This document shows, piece by piece, positions 34,477 through 43,321 of a stretch of 64,000 nt of DNA. Numbering within the stretch: position 1 is the first letter of the stretch; the number at the start of each line of letters is the position of its first letter. The stretch covers positions 58,708 to 122,707 of the forward strand of contig SXOO01000267.1 in the NCBI GenBank assembly GCA_005776725.1, in the 5' to 3' direction. The translations under genes and the position numbers were made by a program. The notes beneath the pieces were generated by a model, which worked only from the letters and a program-made list of their open reading frames with translations, ran no database searches and was not told where the DNA came from. Source of the DNA: Pseudomonadota bacterium. GTDB taxonomy: Bacteria > Myxococcota_A > UBA9042 > GCA-2863065.

Positions 34477-35735
34477 GCGCCCTCCTCCGACTTCGAAACG
34501 GCTGGCGTTGGCTGCACGATCCGTTTGCCGTGCTCCGCGCTGGCCTGGCGCGCCACGGCCCCACCTTCGAGCTCGAGCTGCCCGTTCATGGGCGCTGCTT
34601 GGTCACGGGCGACCCGCAGCTCCTTCGAGCGCTCGTTTCCAGCCCGGATCTGGACGCAGGGCGGGGCATCACTGCGCTACGGAAGGTCCTCGGCCACGGC
34701 TCGCTCATCATGCTCGACGGGCCCTCGCACCACGCCCGCCGTCGCCTCGTGGCCCCCGCGTTTCGAGCCGACGTGGCCGCACGGTACGACGCACTCACGG
34801 TCGACACCGCGCGTGAGGCGACGCGCGCGTTGCGGGTGGACCGTGCCACTCGCATGTACGACGTCCTGCTCTCTATCTCGCGTACGGCGATCGTGCGGGC
34901 GCTGTTCGCACCGGAGTCAAATGGACGCACGCTCGCGCTGGAGCACGCCGTCGACGCGTTTCTCCGGGCGGCGACCAACCCGGTCGTGCTCTTCGCGCGC
35001 CCGCTCCAGGTCGACCTCGGCGGGTTCAGCGGCTGGGGGCGCCTGCTCCGAGCCCGCGCCGCGCTGTCGGAGCTCGTTCGGGCAGAGATCGTGCGTGCGC
35101 GCTGTAGCCCGACGCGAGGCGCCCTGATCGAGCCACTGACGCCTGGGCTCGACGACGAGGCGCTGGTCGAGGAGGTGTTGGCGCTGCTCGTGTTCGGCCA
35201 CGATACCGGCGCCGCCGCGATGTCCTGGGCGCTCGCCCACCTCGTCGAGCACCCCGAGGCGCTGAGACGGGCCGCGGACGACCCCGCCCCGGGCGGCTAT
35301 CTCGAGGCCTGCATCGACGAGTCCATGCGCCTCTGCCCGGTGGTTTGCCACCTTACGCGGGTGGCCGCCCGTCCCACCCGCCTGGGCGCCCACTCGCTCG
35401 AGGTGGGGCAGCGCGTCCTGCCTGCGACGTGGATCGCCCACCACGACCCGGCCTCCTGGACCGAACCGGAGGCCTTTCGCCCCGAGCGGTTTCTCGCCCC
35501 TGCCCAGCCCGATGATCCCCGGGAGACCTCGTACCTGCCCTTCGGCCTTGCTCCGCGCACCTGCGTCGGCCGCCCGTTCGTGCTCCGCCAGATGCGACTC
35601 GTGTTGCACACCCTCATCACCACGGTACGCCTCTCACCGCGTCCGGGCTGGCACCCGAGACCCGTTCGACAGAACGTGCTCATCGTGCCGGAGGGCGGAA
35701 CGCCGATGGTGGTGCTGGGCCCAAGCCGTCCGTAG
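34473..35735 (+). CDS. Cytochrome P450
   Basis: The GTG at 34473 overlaps the PAP2 stop; length is 420 residues, normal for a bacterial P450. Signatures are the I-helix 'LLVFGHDTGAAAMSWAL', the K-helix ExxR 'CIDESMRLCPV', 'EAFRPERF', and the heme-binding 'PFGLAPRTCVGRPF' with the Cys thiolate at residue 364. The second Gly of the usual FxxGxRxC is Ala-Pro, a tolerated change. It hydroxylates or desaturates a substrate using reductase electrons; no ferredoxin or reductase gene is seen nearby. It is the last gene of the tight left run of the tailoring cluster. Confidence 0.9.
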   Translation: MSALLRLRNGWRWLHDPFAVLRAGLARHGPTFELELPVHGRCLVTGDPQLLRALVSSPDLDAGRGITALRKVLGHGSLIMLDGPSHHARRRLVAPAFRADVAARYDALTVDTAREATRALRVDRATRMYDVLLSISRTAIVRALFAPESNGRTLALEHAVDAFLRAATNPVVLFARPLQVDLGGFSGWGRLLRARAALSELVRAEIVRARCSPTRGALIEPLTPGLDDEALVEEVLALLVFGHDTGAAAMSWALAHLVEHPEALRRAADDPAPGGYLEACIDESMRLCPVVCHLTRVAARPTRLGAHSLEVGQRVLPATWIAHHDPASWTEPEAFRPERFLAPAQPDDPRETSYLPFGLAPRTCVGRPFVLRQMRLVLHTLITTVRLSPRPGWHPRPVRQNVLIVPEGGTPMVVLGPSRP

Positions 35736-35783
35736 CCACCAGGACTGAGCGGCTCCGACCTGGCGCCGCAGGGAGGATGAGCA

Positions 35784-37418
35784 CTACGCGAACGCCCGCG
35801 CCACCTCAGCCCGCAACCGGCGCGTCACGGCGTCGTGGGCAAGGTCGAAGACACGCGCCACCAGCGGCCCCGGCTCCATCGCCTGGGCTTGGAACGCAAG
35901 AAGACCTGCGCGCTGGTGATGCCGGTAGCTGCGGAGGCCGTCGTAGAAGGCGGCCGCATCCAGCGAGACGCGCCCGCGGACGAGGTGGCGGTGCAGGGCT
36001 CGGACCTTCGCCGGAACCTCTGCGCAGGACATGGTGTGGTGCGTCCAGTACGGGGCGACCGCGCGCCGGTTCTCCACGGTACGGAGCCCGAAACGCGCAC
36101 GGGACTCGGAAGACAATACGGGTACGGCCGGCGCGCGAGTGCTGAACGTGGCCAAGAAGAAGAAGTCGGGCGGGTGGGCTTCGAGGAAGCGGGCGGTCGT
36201 GTCGAGCGTGGCCGCCGTCTCGCCAGGATAGCCGACGATGAGGCTCACGACTGTGGTGAGGCCCTCGGTTCGGCAGAGGTCGAGCGCCCGCGCGTTCTGG
36301 TCGGACGTGCAGTACTTGTCCATCGCGGACAGCTGACCGTCATCGCCGCTCTCGAGGCCGATCTGGACCTCCACGCAGCCAGCGCGCCGCATGAGCGCCA
36401 CGGTGGCTGCGTCGCAGAGGTCGCTCGTTCGGGCGTACGCGGCCCAGCGGACGGGAACGGCGGCTGCGATGAGCCCGTAGCAGAGCGCCTCGAGGCGCCG
36501 CTTCGGCATGGTGAAGAGCGAGTCCAAGCACGAGACGAGCTCCACGCCTTCGGAGGCGTAGCGCGTCCAGTCCGCGACGATCCGCTCGGCGCTCTTCCAC
36601 CGGAAACGAGAGTCATCAAATAGATACGGGTAGTTGCAGAACGCGCAGCGGTACGGACACCCCCGCACGCTCTCGTAGTGGACCGTGCGGAAGCGTCGAC
36701 CGTGAGCGCGCTCAGCGAGGCGCCAGTCTGGGAGCGGCAGCCAGTCGAGATCACGCGACGTGGGCACGCCGCTGTGGAGGAACAGGCTGTGACGGCCGCG
36801 GCGTAGCCGGCCCAGCGGGGGTGGGGTGGGGGCCGCGGCGCCGCTCCGAAGCCAGTCGGCGAGCGAGGGAACGAGCCACTCCCCGTAGCCCACAGCGACC
36901 ACGTCGACACCGGGCTCCCCCTCCCACGCGTCGCCGAAGAGCCCCACGAGCGCGCCTCCTACGACGAGCCGTAGATGTGGGCGGCGGAGGCGCGCGACCA
37001 CCACGGAGAGCTCGCCTAAGTCTCGCAGCAGGGTCGAGGACGCGAAGACCACGTTCGCCCGGGCGAGCTTCCTCTCGATGCCGGCAGGGTCGTCGAAGAG
37101 CTCGCCCACAGTGGCGCACTCCCAGACGATCGACTCCGCCTCGAGCAGCGTCGCGAGGCAGACCTCGGTCAGCTCCGGGACCTCATCCGGTGGCGCCGAG
37201 AAGTACTCCCGTACGTCGGGGTCCCGCGTTCGCGCCCGGGCGAGCCGGGTGAGCAGGAGCGGCTCAGCGGCGGTCAGCTTGATAGCGAGGTCGAGCCACG
37301 CGCCCTCGGAGGCGCGCCACTGCACCACCTGCTTTCGGAGGGCGGTGCCGAGCGCCCGGTCGGACGGGGTGAGTAGGCCCCCGGTCACGATGAGCACCCG
37401 CGGTTCAGTCTTGCGCAT
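35784..37418 (-). CDS. B12-binding-domain radical SAM enzyme
   Basis: A 544-residue minus-strand protein. The N-terminal part contains a B12-binding-like Rossmann segment ('RLVVGGALVGLFGDAWEGEPGVDVVAVGYGEW'). The radical SAM motif CxxxCxxC is in 'SVRGCPYRCAFCNYPYLF', followed by 'VELVSCLDSLFTMPKRRLEALC' and 'CVEVQIGLESGDDGQLSAMDK'. Such proteins (class B and related) often methylate unactivated carbons or cyclise and rearrange natural-product scaffolds, using SAM and often cobalamin. It lies between the P450 and membrane-protein genes but on the opposite strand, so it has its own promoter. Confidence 0.88.
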   Translation of the reverse strand: MRKTEPRVLIVTGGLLTPSDRALGTALRKQVVQWRASEGAWLDLAIKLTAAEPLLLTRLARARTRDPDVREYFSAPPDEVPELTEVCLATLLEAESIVWECATVGELFDDPAGIERKLARANVVFASSTLLRDLGELSVVVARLRRPHLRLVVGGALVGLFGDAWEGEPGVDVVAVGYGEWLVPSLADWLRSGAAAPTPPPLGRLRRGRHSLFLHSGVPTSRDLDWLPLPDWRLAERAHGRRFRTVHYESVRGCPYRCAFCNYPYLFDDSRFRWKSAERIVADWTRYASEGVELVSCLDSLFTMPKRRLEALCYGLIAAAVPVRWAAYARTSDLCDAATVALMRRAGCVEVQIGLESGDDGQLSAMDKYCTSDQNARALDLCRTEGLTTVVSLIVGYPGETAATLDTTARFLEAHPPDFFFLATFSTRAPAVPVLSSESRARFGLRTVENRRAVAPYWTHHTMSCAEVPAKVRALHRHLVRGRVSLDAAAFYDGLRSYRHHQRAGLLAFQAQAMEPGPLVARVFDLAHDAVTRRLRAEVARAFA

Positions 37419-37471
37419 CGAGCCAGCCTACCATCGGTGACGCGGCCATCCGACTGCGCTAGCCTCGCGCC

Positions 37472-38110
37472 GTGCTTGCTGCGGTCGCCTTTGCGCTCTC
37501 CACCCGCGTCGCGCTCGGCGTGGCAGTGCTCGTGGTGTCGGTGGTAGGCGCGGCGCTCTTCGTGCGCCAACGCCGCCCGGGCCAGATCGGCGGGCGGATG
37601 GCACCCGCCAAGCTCCTGTGGCTCGCGTATGTGCTCCTCCTCTGGTTTCTCGTCGCGCCAATCATCGCTCTCGACCCGTCCGTGGCGCGGCCGCTCCGGG
37701 TCGTCCTGGGCACCTTCTCTGTGCTGATGTGGGTGCGGGGCTTGCTGGAGCTGTGGCTCATGTACGGCGTCCATCGCTGGCGCCCGCCCTGGGGGATCGC
37801 GCACGACCTCGTCTGTGCGGTGGTGCTCACCGCCCAGCTCGCGCTGACGGCGACGCCGCAGGCGTCAGCCGAGGACACATGGGCGTACGGGCTCGCGGTC
37901 ACCATTGGCCTCAGCCTGCTCGTGGAGGCAGGCTACGCCGCTGCGTTCTACCGGATCGTGGGCCGCGCGACGGAGGGCGAAGCCGCCATCTGGTTTGCAT
38001 CGGAGACCGAGCCCCGCTTTCGACAGGTCGTCCGCGCGACCCGATTTTTGAACCTCCCCTTCTACGCATCTCTCGGCACATTCCTCATTACGGCCATCGG
38101 GGGCTCGTGA
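37472..38110 (+). CDS. Multi-pass membrane protein of unknown function
   Basis: The GTG at 37472 gives 212 residues with about six hydrophobic helices (VALGVAVLVVSVVGAALFV, LLWLAYVLLLWFLVAP, others) and a loop 'GRATEGEAAIWFASETE'. No family is recognised by eye. Its stop overlaps the GTG of the Rieske oxygenase (GTGA), implying coupled translation. It may be a membrane docking partner or transporter for the pathway. Confidence 0.72.
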   Translation: MLAAVAFALSTRVALGVAVLVVSVVGAALFVRQRRPGQIGGRMAPAKLLWLAYVLLLWFLVAPIIALDPSVARPLRVVLGTFSVLMWVRGLLELWLMYGVHRWRPPWGIAHDLVCAVVLTAQLALTATPQASAEDTWAYGLAVTIGLSLLVEAGYAAAFYRIVGRATEGEAAIWFASETEPRFRQVVRATRFLNLPFYASLGTFLITAIGGS

Positions 38111-39033
38111 GCGGCGTCTTTGCGAGCCGTACGGTCGTTGCGCAGGCGTGGTACGTGCTTTGCCGCTCGTCAGAGCTCCGGCGCGGGAGCGTTCGGAGCT
38201 GGGACGCGCTCGGGCGCCGGGTGGCCGCATGGCGCGACGATGGCGGCGCGGTCCACGTGCTGGACGCACGGTGTCCCCACCTCGGGGCCGATCTCGGCCA
38301 TGGCGCGGTCACGAGCAGCGGCGTTCGGTGCGCCTTTCATCATTGGACCATCGGCGCGGACGGCGTCGTCCAGTCTGCGCCGGAGTGCGTCGTAGCGCCT
38401 CGGCGGCGGGTGCGCCGCTACCCGGCAGTCGAGCGTTTCGGGCTCGTCTTCTTCTTCAATGGCGCTACACCGACCCTGGACCCGCCCGAGGCCCCACCCG
38501 GCGGGCCGTGGCGGGCCGTGGCGCTGCCGACACAGCGATTGGCGTGCCACCCGCACCTCGTGCTCGGGAATGGCCTCGACGTGGCCCACCTCGGCGCGCT
38601 TCACGACTTCGAACTCACTATGGAGCCCGAGCTCTCCGAGCCCTCCCCGCAAACGGTCGCCGTTCGTGTGGCGGGCCGGCCGCGCAGTCAGCTCGCAGCT
38701 TGGCTCACCGGGAGCCGGCAAGCCCCCGTGGTCGCGGAGTTCCGCGCCACCGGCGGGAGCGTCGCATGGGCACACTTCGAAGCGCCGCGTCCCTTTCACG
38801 TGTTGTTCACCGGCCGCGGCGACCGCGACCTTGGGGCGTGCGTGACCCAGACGGTGGTGTTCGTGCGCTCGCTGCACCCCGGGACCACCGTGCCCGCCAC
38901 GGCGCTCCTGTGGTCGCTCTTGCGGTCGGACCGCCGAATCCTCGAGAGCCTCGACTTCGCACCCGCCTTCACGAAGGGCGACGAAGGGCTGCGCCGATGG
39001 GCCTCGGTCATCGACAAGCTCGAGACCGCGTGA
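38107..39033 (+). CDS. Rieske non-heme iron oxygenase
   Basis: The GTG at 38107 overlaps the preceding stop; 308 residues. The Rieske [2Fe-2S] ligands are Cys56/His58 ('DARCPHLGADL') and Cys75/His78 ('VRCAFHHW'), with the usual spacing. The catalytic mononuclear iron site is likely 'LVLGNGLDVAHLGALHDFEL' (D..H....H). The overall length and layout resemble small KshA/sterol-type Rieske monooxygenases that act on polycyclic hydrophobic substrates. An electron-transfer reductase is not encoded nearby. It closes the tailoring cluster and is followed by a GC hairpin. Confidence 0.88.
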   Translation: MSGVFASRTVVAQAWYVLCRSSELRRGSVRSWDALGRRVAAWRDDGGAVHVLDARCPHLGADLGHGAVTSSGVRCAFHHWTIGADGVVQSAPECVVAPRRRVRRYPAVERFGLVFFFNGATPTLDPPEAPPGGPWRAVALPTQRLACHPHLVLGNGLDVAHLGALHDFELTMEPELSEPSPQTVAVRVAGRPRSQLAAWLTGSRQAPVVAEFRATGGSVAWAHFEAPRPFHVLFTGRGDRDLGACVTQTVVFVRSLHPGTTVPATALLWSLLRSDRRILESLDFAPAFTKGDEGLRRWASVIDKLETA

Positions 39034-39037
39034 GCAC

Positions 39038-39054
39038 CTCGGCTGGGTGCCGAG
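39038..39054. terminator. Possible GC hairpin after the Rieske gene
   Basis: CTCGGC-TGGGT-GCCGAG forms a 6-bp stem starting 4 bp after the Rieske stop codon. There is no T-run, so efficiency as a Rho-independent terminator is uncertain. Confidence 0.35.
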
Positions 39055-39238
39055 AACCTCCATCACCACACCAGCGACCGTCGGCGATCACCATGGAGAT
39101 CACGATGGAGCGGGCAGGCCCGCCACCCGCCACCGACACACGGGTGCCGTTCTCAACACTTACGAAGGCGCGATCGGAAGGATGGCGCCGCTTTGACGAC
39201 TTCCGTTTCCACACCTTGATGGAACCTGCGAGGTGCCG

Positions 39239-39508
39239 ATGCCGTCTATCACCCTAAAGGACGTCCCGGAGGCTCTGCTCGTCCGCCTACGGAGCGCTGC
39301 GGCGCGCGACCGGCGGAGCCTCAACCAGGAGGCGCTGGTCCTTATCGAGGAAGGGCTCGCGGCTCGCGAGAGCGCCGAGGAGCGGGGGCATCGGCAGATG
39401 GAGGCCTGGAGGGCGCTTGCGGGGACGTGGGCGAGCGACCGCTCATTCGACGACGAGGTTGCTCACCTATACGCAACGCGCTCGGTGGGGCGGGACCTTG
39501 ACCTGTGA
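39239..39508 (+). CDS. Ribbon-helix-helix antitoxin (FitA/VapB-like), orphan
   Basis: An 89-residue protein. The N-terminus 'MPSITLKDVPEALLVRLRSAAARDRRSLNQEALVLIEEGL' is an Arc/MetJ-type ribbon-helix-helix DNA-binding domain typical of FitA and VapB antitoxins. The C-terminal tail (RGHRQMEAWRALAGTWASDRSF) would bind a PIN-domain toxin. No toxin follows. Immediately downstream a frame reads 'AGLVLVDWLRP' then stop, which could be the start of a PIN toxin with a small internal deletion. It starts at the ATG at 39239 (an in-frame GTG is at 39233). Confidence 0.75.
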   Translation: MPSITLKDVPEALLVRLRSAAARDRRSLNQEALVLIEEGLAARESAEERGHRQMEAWRALAGTWASDRSFDDEVAHLYATRSVGRDLDL

Positions 39509-40168
39509 AGCGGGGCTGGTGCTCGTGGACTGGTTGCGGCCGTGAGCGGTTACGGTCGAGGGGGTGGCTTGGACTCCCCTAGCCGCTCCGGGTAGGGCAT
39601 CGGGCTCTCGCACACACGCAACGTTCACGTCACCGCGGGAGCCGCCACGCCTGCGTCCCCCTGTTGGGCACGTTGAAGGTCAGGGAGTAGGTGCCGGCGA
39701 CCGGGTCGCTCGTTGCCTGCCGCCAGTCGTTGCCCTCCACCGCCTGCGACGTGTCCACCCACGCGCCCCGTCCACCTGCTGCTGAAGGCGCCAGCCGTCC
39801 GGGCGGGGGAGGCCCGTCACGGTCAGGGGCAAATAGCCGAGGCCGCCCTGCAGGGTCACCTCCGCCTCGATGGGGGCGCGGCTCTGCCGCAATCTCGAGC
39901 GCCCACACGCGTGACACGGTGCCAACCGCGGCAGACACCTTCAGGTCGTTGCCCGCGGCCAGCGTCTGCATCGTGGCCGGGCTCTGGAACTGCTCCGCCC
40001 GCCGATGAGTCGGCCAGTCGCTTGCCCCGTACCAGACCGACTTATCCGCGGGCGGAAGTCGAGGACCTCGTGGGGGTGATCACCGGCGACCGTGATGCCA
40101 CCGTCGCGGTTTGGGACCGGACCGAGCGGCCTTGGTATGGTGGGCCATCCGCTGTGAAGGAGCCCCTG
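39509..40168. other. Gap holding remnants only
   Basis: No intact gene is seen. The right half includes the frameshifted minus-strand relic described separately (39630-40000) and the leader of the CotH-like gene with GAAGGAG ahead of its ATG. Confidence 0.5.
39630..40000 (-). pseudogene. C-terminal fragment of a secreted beta-domain protein, frameshifted
   Basis: Two minus-strand frames must be joined. 'LAAGNDLKVSAAVGTVSRVWALEI', then in another frame 'IEAEVTLQGGLGYLPLTVTGLPRPDGWRL', then back to 'DTSQAVEGNDWRQATSDP' and 'AGTYSLTFNVPNRG'. Together they read as the C-terminus of a beta-rich extracellular protein. It lacks a start and is interrupted by at least one frameshift each way. Confidence 0.5.
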
Positions 40169-43100
40169 ATGTCGACACGGTTCGCCCTCTTCATCGCAGT
40201 CTCTTGCTCACTCGGCTGTGGCGGTTCCAGCGACGAAGCCGCCGCCGTGTCGCTCGCACAAGACTCCGGAAACGGCGAGACCGTCAGCCCCGTCCTGCCC
40301 GAGACCGTCAGCCCCGTCCTGCCCGAGACCGTCAGCCCCGTCCTGCCCGAAACCGTTAGCCCCGACGTGCCGGAGATCGATAGCCCCGACGTGCCGGAGA
40401 CCACCACGGACATCGGCGTCCTCCCCCCCACCGGGGAGGTGCTCGTCAACGAGGTGATGGCCAGCAACAAGGACACGCTCGAAGACGGCGACGGCGATAG
40501 CGCGGACTGGATCGAGCTCTACAACGCGAGTGGGACCACCGTCGAGCTCGAGGGGTGGGGGCTGTCGGACAACCCCGATGCGCCCTTCGCCTGGGTGTTC
40601 CCCAGCAAGACCCTGCTGGCCGGCCAGTTTCTGGTGGTCTGGGCCTCGGGGAAGGGGTCCACGGGCCCTTCGGACGAGCTGCACACCAGCTTCAAGCTCG
40701 ACGCCAGCGGGGAGGCGCTGGTCCTCACCCGCCCCGACGGGCAGCCCTCCGACGTGGTCACTTTCCCCGCACTGGGCGAGGACGTCTCCTGGGGCCGCGA
40801 ACAGCAGGTCACGTCCACCCAGCCGGTGGCCGAAGGCAGTCCAGCCCGGCTGTCCCTCGACCCACCCGCCGGCTGGGAAGACCCCGGCTTCGAGGAGGGT
40901 GGCTGGCAGGCGGTGGTGCTGGGGGTCGGGTACGCCGCTAGCGTGTTGGGCAGCACCCCCGAGAACGCGGCGTTGGAGAAGCCGACCACCCAGTCGAGCG
41001 ACGGCTACGGCCGCACGGGCGCGCAGGCCGTGGACGGGGAGCCCTCGACCTTCAGCCACACCGGCGACGGCGACCTCGCGCCCTGGTGGCGGGTCGACCT
41101 CGGCGCGCCCTACCTCGTGACCGGAGTGACCCTGCTCAACCGCAGCAACTGCTGCCCGGAGCGGCTCTACAACGTGACGGTCTCGTTGCAAGACAGCGCC
41201 GGCGCGGAGATCTGGGCCTCCGACGTCTTGAACCCCGTGGCCGTTGGAGCCACACCCACCAGCCCCGGCAACCGCCTCGATGTGGCCCCCGCCGCCCCGG
41301 TCATCGCCCGCTTCGCGACCGTGGCCAAGACCGCGGTCAACAGCGCCGGCAGCAGCGAGTGGATGTCCCTGGCTGAGGTGGTCGTGGATGGCAGCCTGGC
41401 GAGCCCCTACAGCGAAGACATCACCACCGACCTGCTCGCCCAGATGAAAGGCGTCTCGTCCATTGCCGCGATCCGCGCCGACGTCGCTGCAGACAGTCTC
41501 CCGAGCCGCGCCACCCTGTCGGTGCGCTTCGACGACGGCTTCGCGGCGTGGGTCGGCGGGTCGCCCGTCGCGTCGGCCAACCACGGAGGAGGCGTGGCGA
41601 CCGCGGCGAACGACGGGGCCCTGGAGACGGTTTTGCCGATTGACCCGAACACGCTCACCGGTGCAACCGTGCTGGCGATCCAAGGCCTCAATCAGGCCGC
41701 GGATGACGACGACTTCCTGCTGCTGCCCACCCTGACGCTCGACTGGATCGAGACCGGCGACGCCGCTTTTTTCCCCACGCCCACCCCCGGCGAGCCCAAC
41801 GGCCTGGGGGTGTTGGGCTTCCTCGAGGAGCCGATCGTCGTCCCGCCCCGCGGCTTCTACGCCGCCCCCGTCACCGCCACCGTGACCACGTCCACCCCCG
41901 GCGCGACCCTGGTCTACACGCTCGACGGCAGCGTTCCCACCCAAGACCACGGCACCGTCGTCCTCCCGGTCGACGGGTCTGCGGTGGCCGCCGCGTCGAT
42001 CCCGATCACCACGACCTCCCTGCTACGGGCCGCGGCGTTCGCGGACGGTTGGGCGCCAAGCCCGGTGGCCACCCACACCTACGTGTACGTCGAAGACGTG
42101 ATCCGCCAGCCCGCCGCTCCGGCTGGTCTGCCCACCGTCTGGGACGGCCTCTCCGAGGCAGCCTATGCCGCCGACTACGAGATGGACCCGGAGGTCGTCG
42201 ACGACCCCGACACCCACGACGACCTGCTCGCGGGCCTGCGCGGCATCCCGACCCTATCGGTGGTGATGGACCCGGCCGATCTGTGGGGTGCCGAGGGCAT
42301 CTACATCAACTCCGCCGAGCGCGGAGACAAGTGGGAGCGCCCGGTGTCGATCGAGCTGATCCTCCCCGACGGCTCAACGGCGTTCCAGGAGGACTGCGGC
42401 ATCCAGATCCACGGCTGGGGCTGGCGTTACCACTCCGCCACGCTCAAACACTCCTTCCGCCTCGACTTCAAGGAGGAATACGGCCCTTCAAAGCTCACAT
42501 ACCCTTGGTTCGCGGACGCGCCCGTGGAGAAGTTCGACTCGATCGTGCCCCGCGCGGGCGGAAGCAAGACCTGGCTCGACTTCCGGGACCCCGAGCAGGC
42601 CCAGTATCTGCACGACTCCTTCGCCCGCGACAGCGCCCGCGACATGGGGAAGGTCGACGGGCATGCCACCTATGTCCACCTGTACCTCAACGGCCTCTAC
42701 TGGGGCCTCTACAACCCGGTCGAGCGCCCGGACGCTGGCTTCGCCGAGGAGTACTTCGGCGGGGAAGACTCGGACTACGACGCCATCAACCGCCGCACCA
42801 CCACCAACGAGGCGGTCGACGGCGACCTCGTTGCCTACGAGGCGCTGCTGGCCCTCGCCGACGCGGACCTCTCGCTGGCCGAGAACTACGCCGCCATCGA
42901 GGCAATGCTCGAACTGGACGATCTCATCGACTACATGCTGATCCACCAGTACACGGTCAACCACGACGGCCCCTGTTGTTTCGAGAGCAACAACATGCGC
43001 GGAATCCGGAAGCGCGAGGATGGTGCGCAGTTCCGCTTCTTCGTGTGGGACATGGAGTATTCGCTGTGGGAGGCCGGCGATAACACAAACGTCCAGTTCG

Positions 43101-43321
43101 GCGGGAGAAGGGACCGGCTCCGCACGCGGCAGCGCAGAGCGCAGAGCCAGGCGACCGCGCTCCACACGCGGCACCCCACGCCATCACTGAAGCTAGCCAG
43201 CCCCCCCCGTACCCGGCAGCCCAAGCCGGCTGCGTCGACGACTACCGCACGATGTCGCCTCATCGAGGCGTCGGCTCCTTGCAGGAACGTAGCCCATGGG
43301 CTACGCTGCCGCTCGTGTTGA
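40169..43321 (+). CDS. Multidomain CotH-kinase-family lipoprotein with lamin-tail and F5/8-type domains, C-terminus truncated
   Basis: The ATG at 40169 (after GAAGGAG) begins a lipoprotein signal ending in Cys (AVSCSLGC). A stalk of five 8-residue repeats (VSPVLPET) follows, then a lamin-tail domain ('VLVNEVMASNKDTLEDGDGDSADWIELYN'), an F5/8/fucolectin-type domain ('VDGEPSTFSHTGDGDLAPWWRVDLG'), an Ig/chitobiase-like segment and a CotH core ('GIQIHGWGWRYHS', 'HLYLNGLYWGLYNPVERP'). After 'FFVWDMEYSLWEAGDNTNVQFG' (~43105) the frame enters non-homologous, basic, low-complexity sequence, so the CotH domain is cut short. It is probably non-functional or altered. Confidence 0.85.
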   Translation: MSTRFALFIAVSCSLGCGGSSDEAAAVSLAQDSGNGETVSPVLPETVSPVLPETVSPVLPETVSPDVPEIDSPDVPETTTDIGVLPPTGEVLVNEVMASNKDTLEDGDGDSADWIELYNASGTTVELEGWGLSDNPDAPFAWVFPSKTLLAGQFLVVWASGKGSTGPSDELHTSFKLDASGEALVLTRPDGQPSDVVTFPALGEDVSWGREQQVTSTQPVAEGSPARLSLDPPAGWEDPGFEEGGWQAVVLGVGYAASVLGSTPENAALEKPTTQSSDGYGRTGAQAVDGEPSTFSHTGDGDLAPWWRVDLGAPYLVTGVTLLNRSNCCPERLYNVTVSLQDSAGAEIWASDVLNPVAVGATPTSPGNRLDVAPAAPVIARFATVAKTAVNSAGSSEWMSLAEVVVDGSLASPYSEDITTDLLAQMKGVSSIAAIRADVAADSLPSRATLSVRFDDGFAAWVGGSPVASANHGGGVATAANDGALETVLPIDPNTLTGATVLAIQGLNQAADDDDFLLLPTLTLDWIETGDAAFFPTPTPGEPNGLGVLGFLEEPIVVPPRGFYAAPVTATVTTSTPGATLVYTLDGSVPTQDHGTVVLPVDGSAVAAASIPITTTSLLRAAAFADGWAPSPVATHTYVYVEDVIRQPAAPAGLPTVWDGLSEAAYAADYEMDPEVVDDPDTHDDLLAGLRGIPTLSVVMDPADLWGAEGIYINSAERGDKWERPVSIELILPDGSTAFQEDCGIQIHGWGWRYHSATLKHSFRLDFKEEYGPSKLTYPWFADAPVEKFDSIVPRAGGSKTWLDFRDPEQAQYLHDSFARDSARDMGKVDGHATYVHLYLNGLYWGLYNPVERPDAGFAEEYFGGEDSDYDAINRRTTTNEAVDGDLVAYEALLALADADLSLAENYAAIEAMLELDDLIDYMLIHQYTVNHDGPCCFESNNMRGIRKREDGAQFRFFVWDMEYSLWEAGDNTNVQFGGRRDRLRTRQRRAQSQATALHTRHPTPSLKLASPPRTRQPKPAASTTTARCRLIEASAPCRNVAHGLRCRSC
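40277..40396 (+). repeat. Five 24-bp in-frame repeats (VSPVLPET stalk)
   Basis: Units begin at 40277, 40301, 40325, 40349 and 40373. The first three are identical (GAGACCGTCAGCCCCGTCCT plus GCCC); the last two have diverged (AGCCCCGACGTGCCG). They encode a flexible Pro/Glu/Val stalk after the lipid anchor. Confidence 0.9.
43288..43305. promoter_or_regulatory. 18-bp perfect palindrome, candidate HigA operator
   Basis: CGTAGCCCATGGGCTACG is its own reverse complement and ends 9 bp before the GTG of the toxin gene. Toxin-antitoxin operons are normally autorepressed by the antitoxin at such palindromes overlapping the promoter. Confidence 0.55.
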
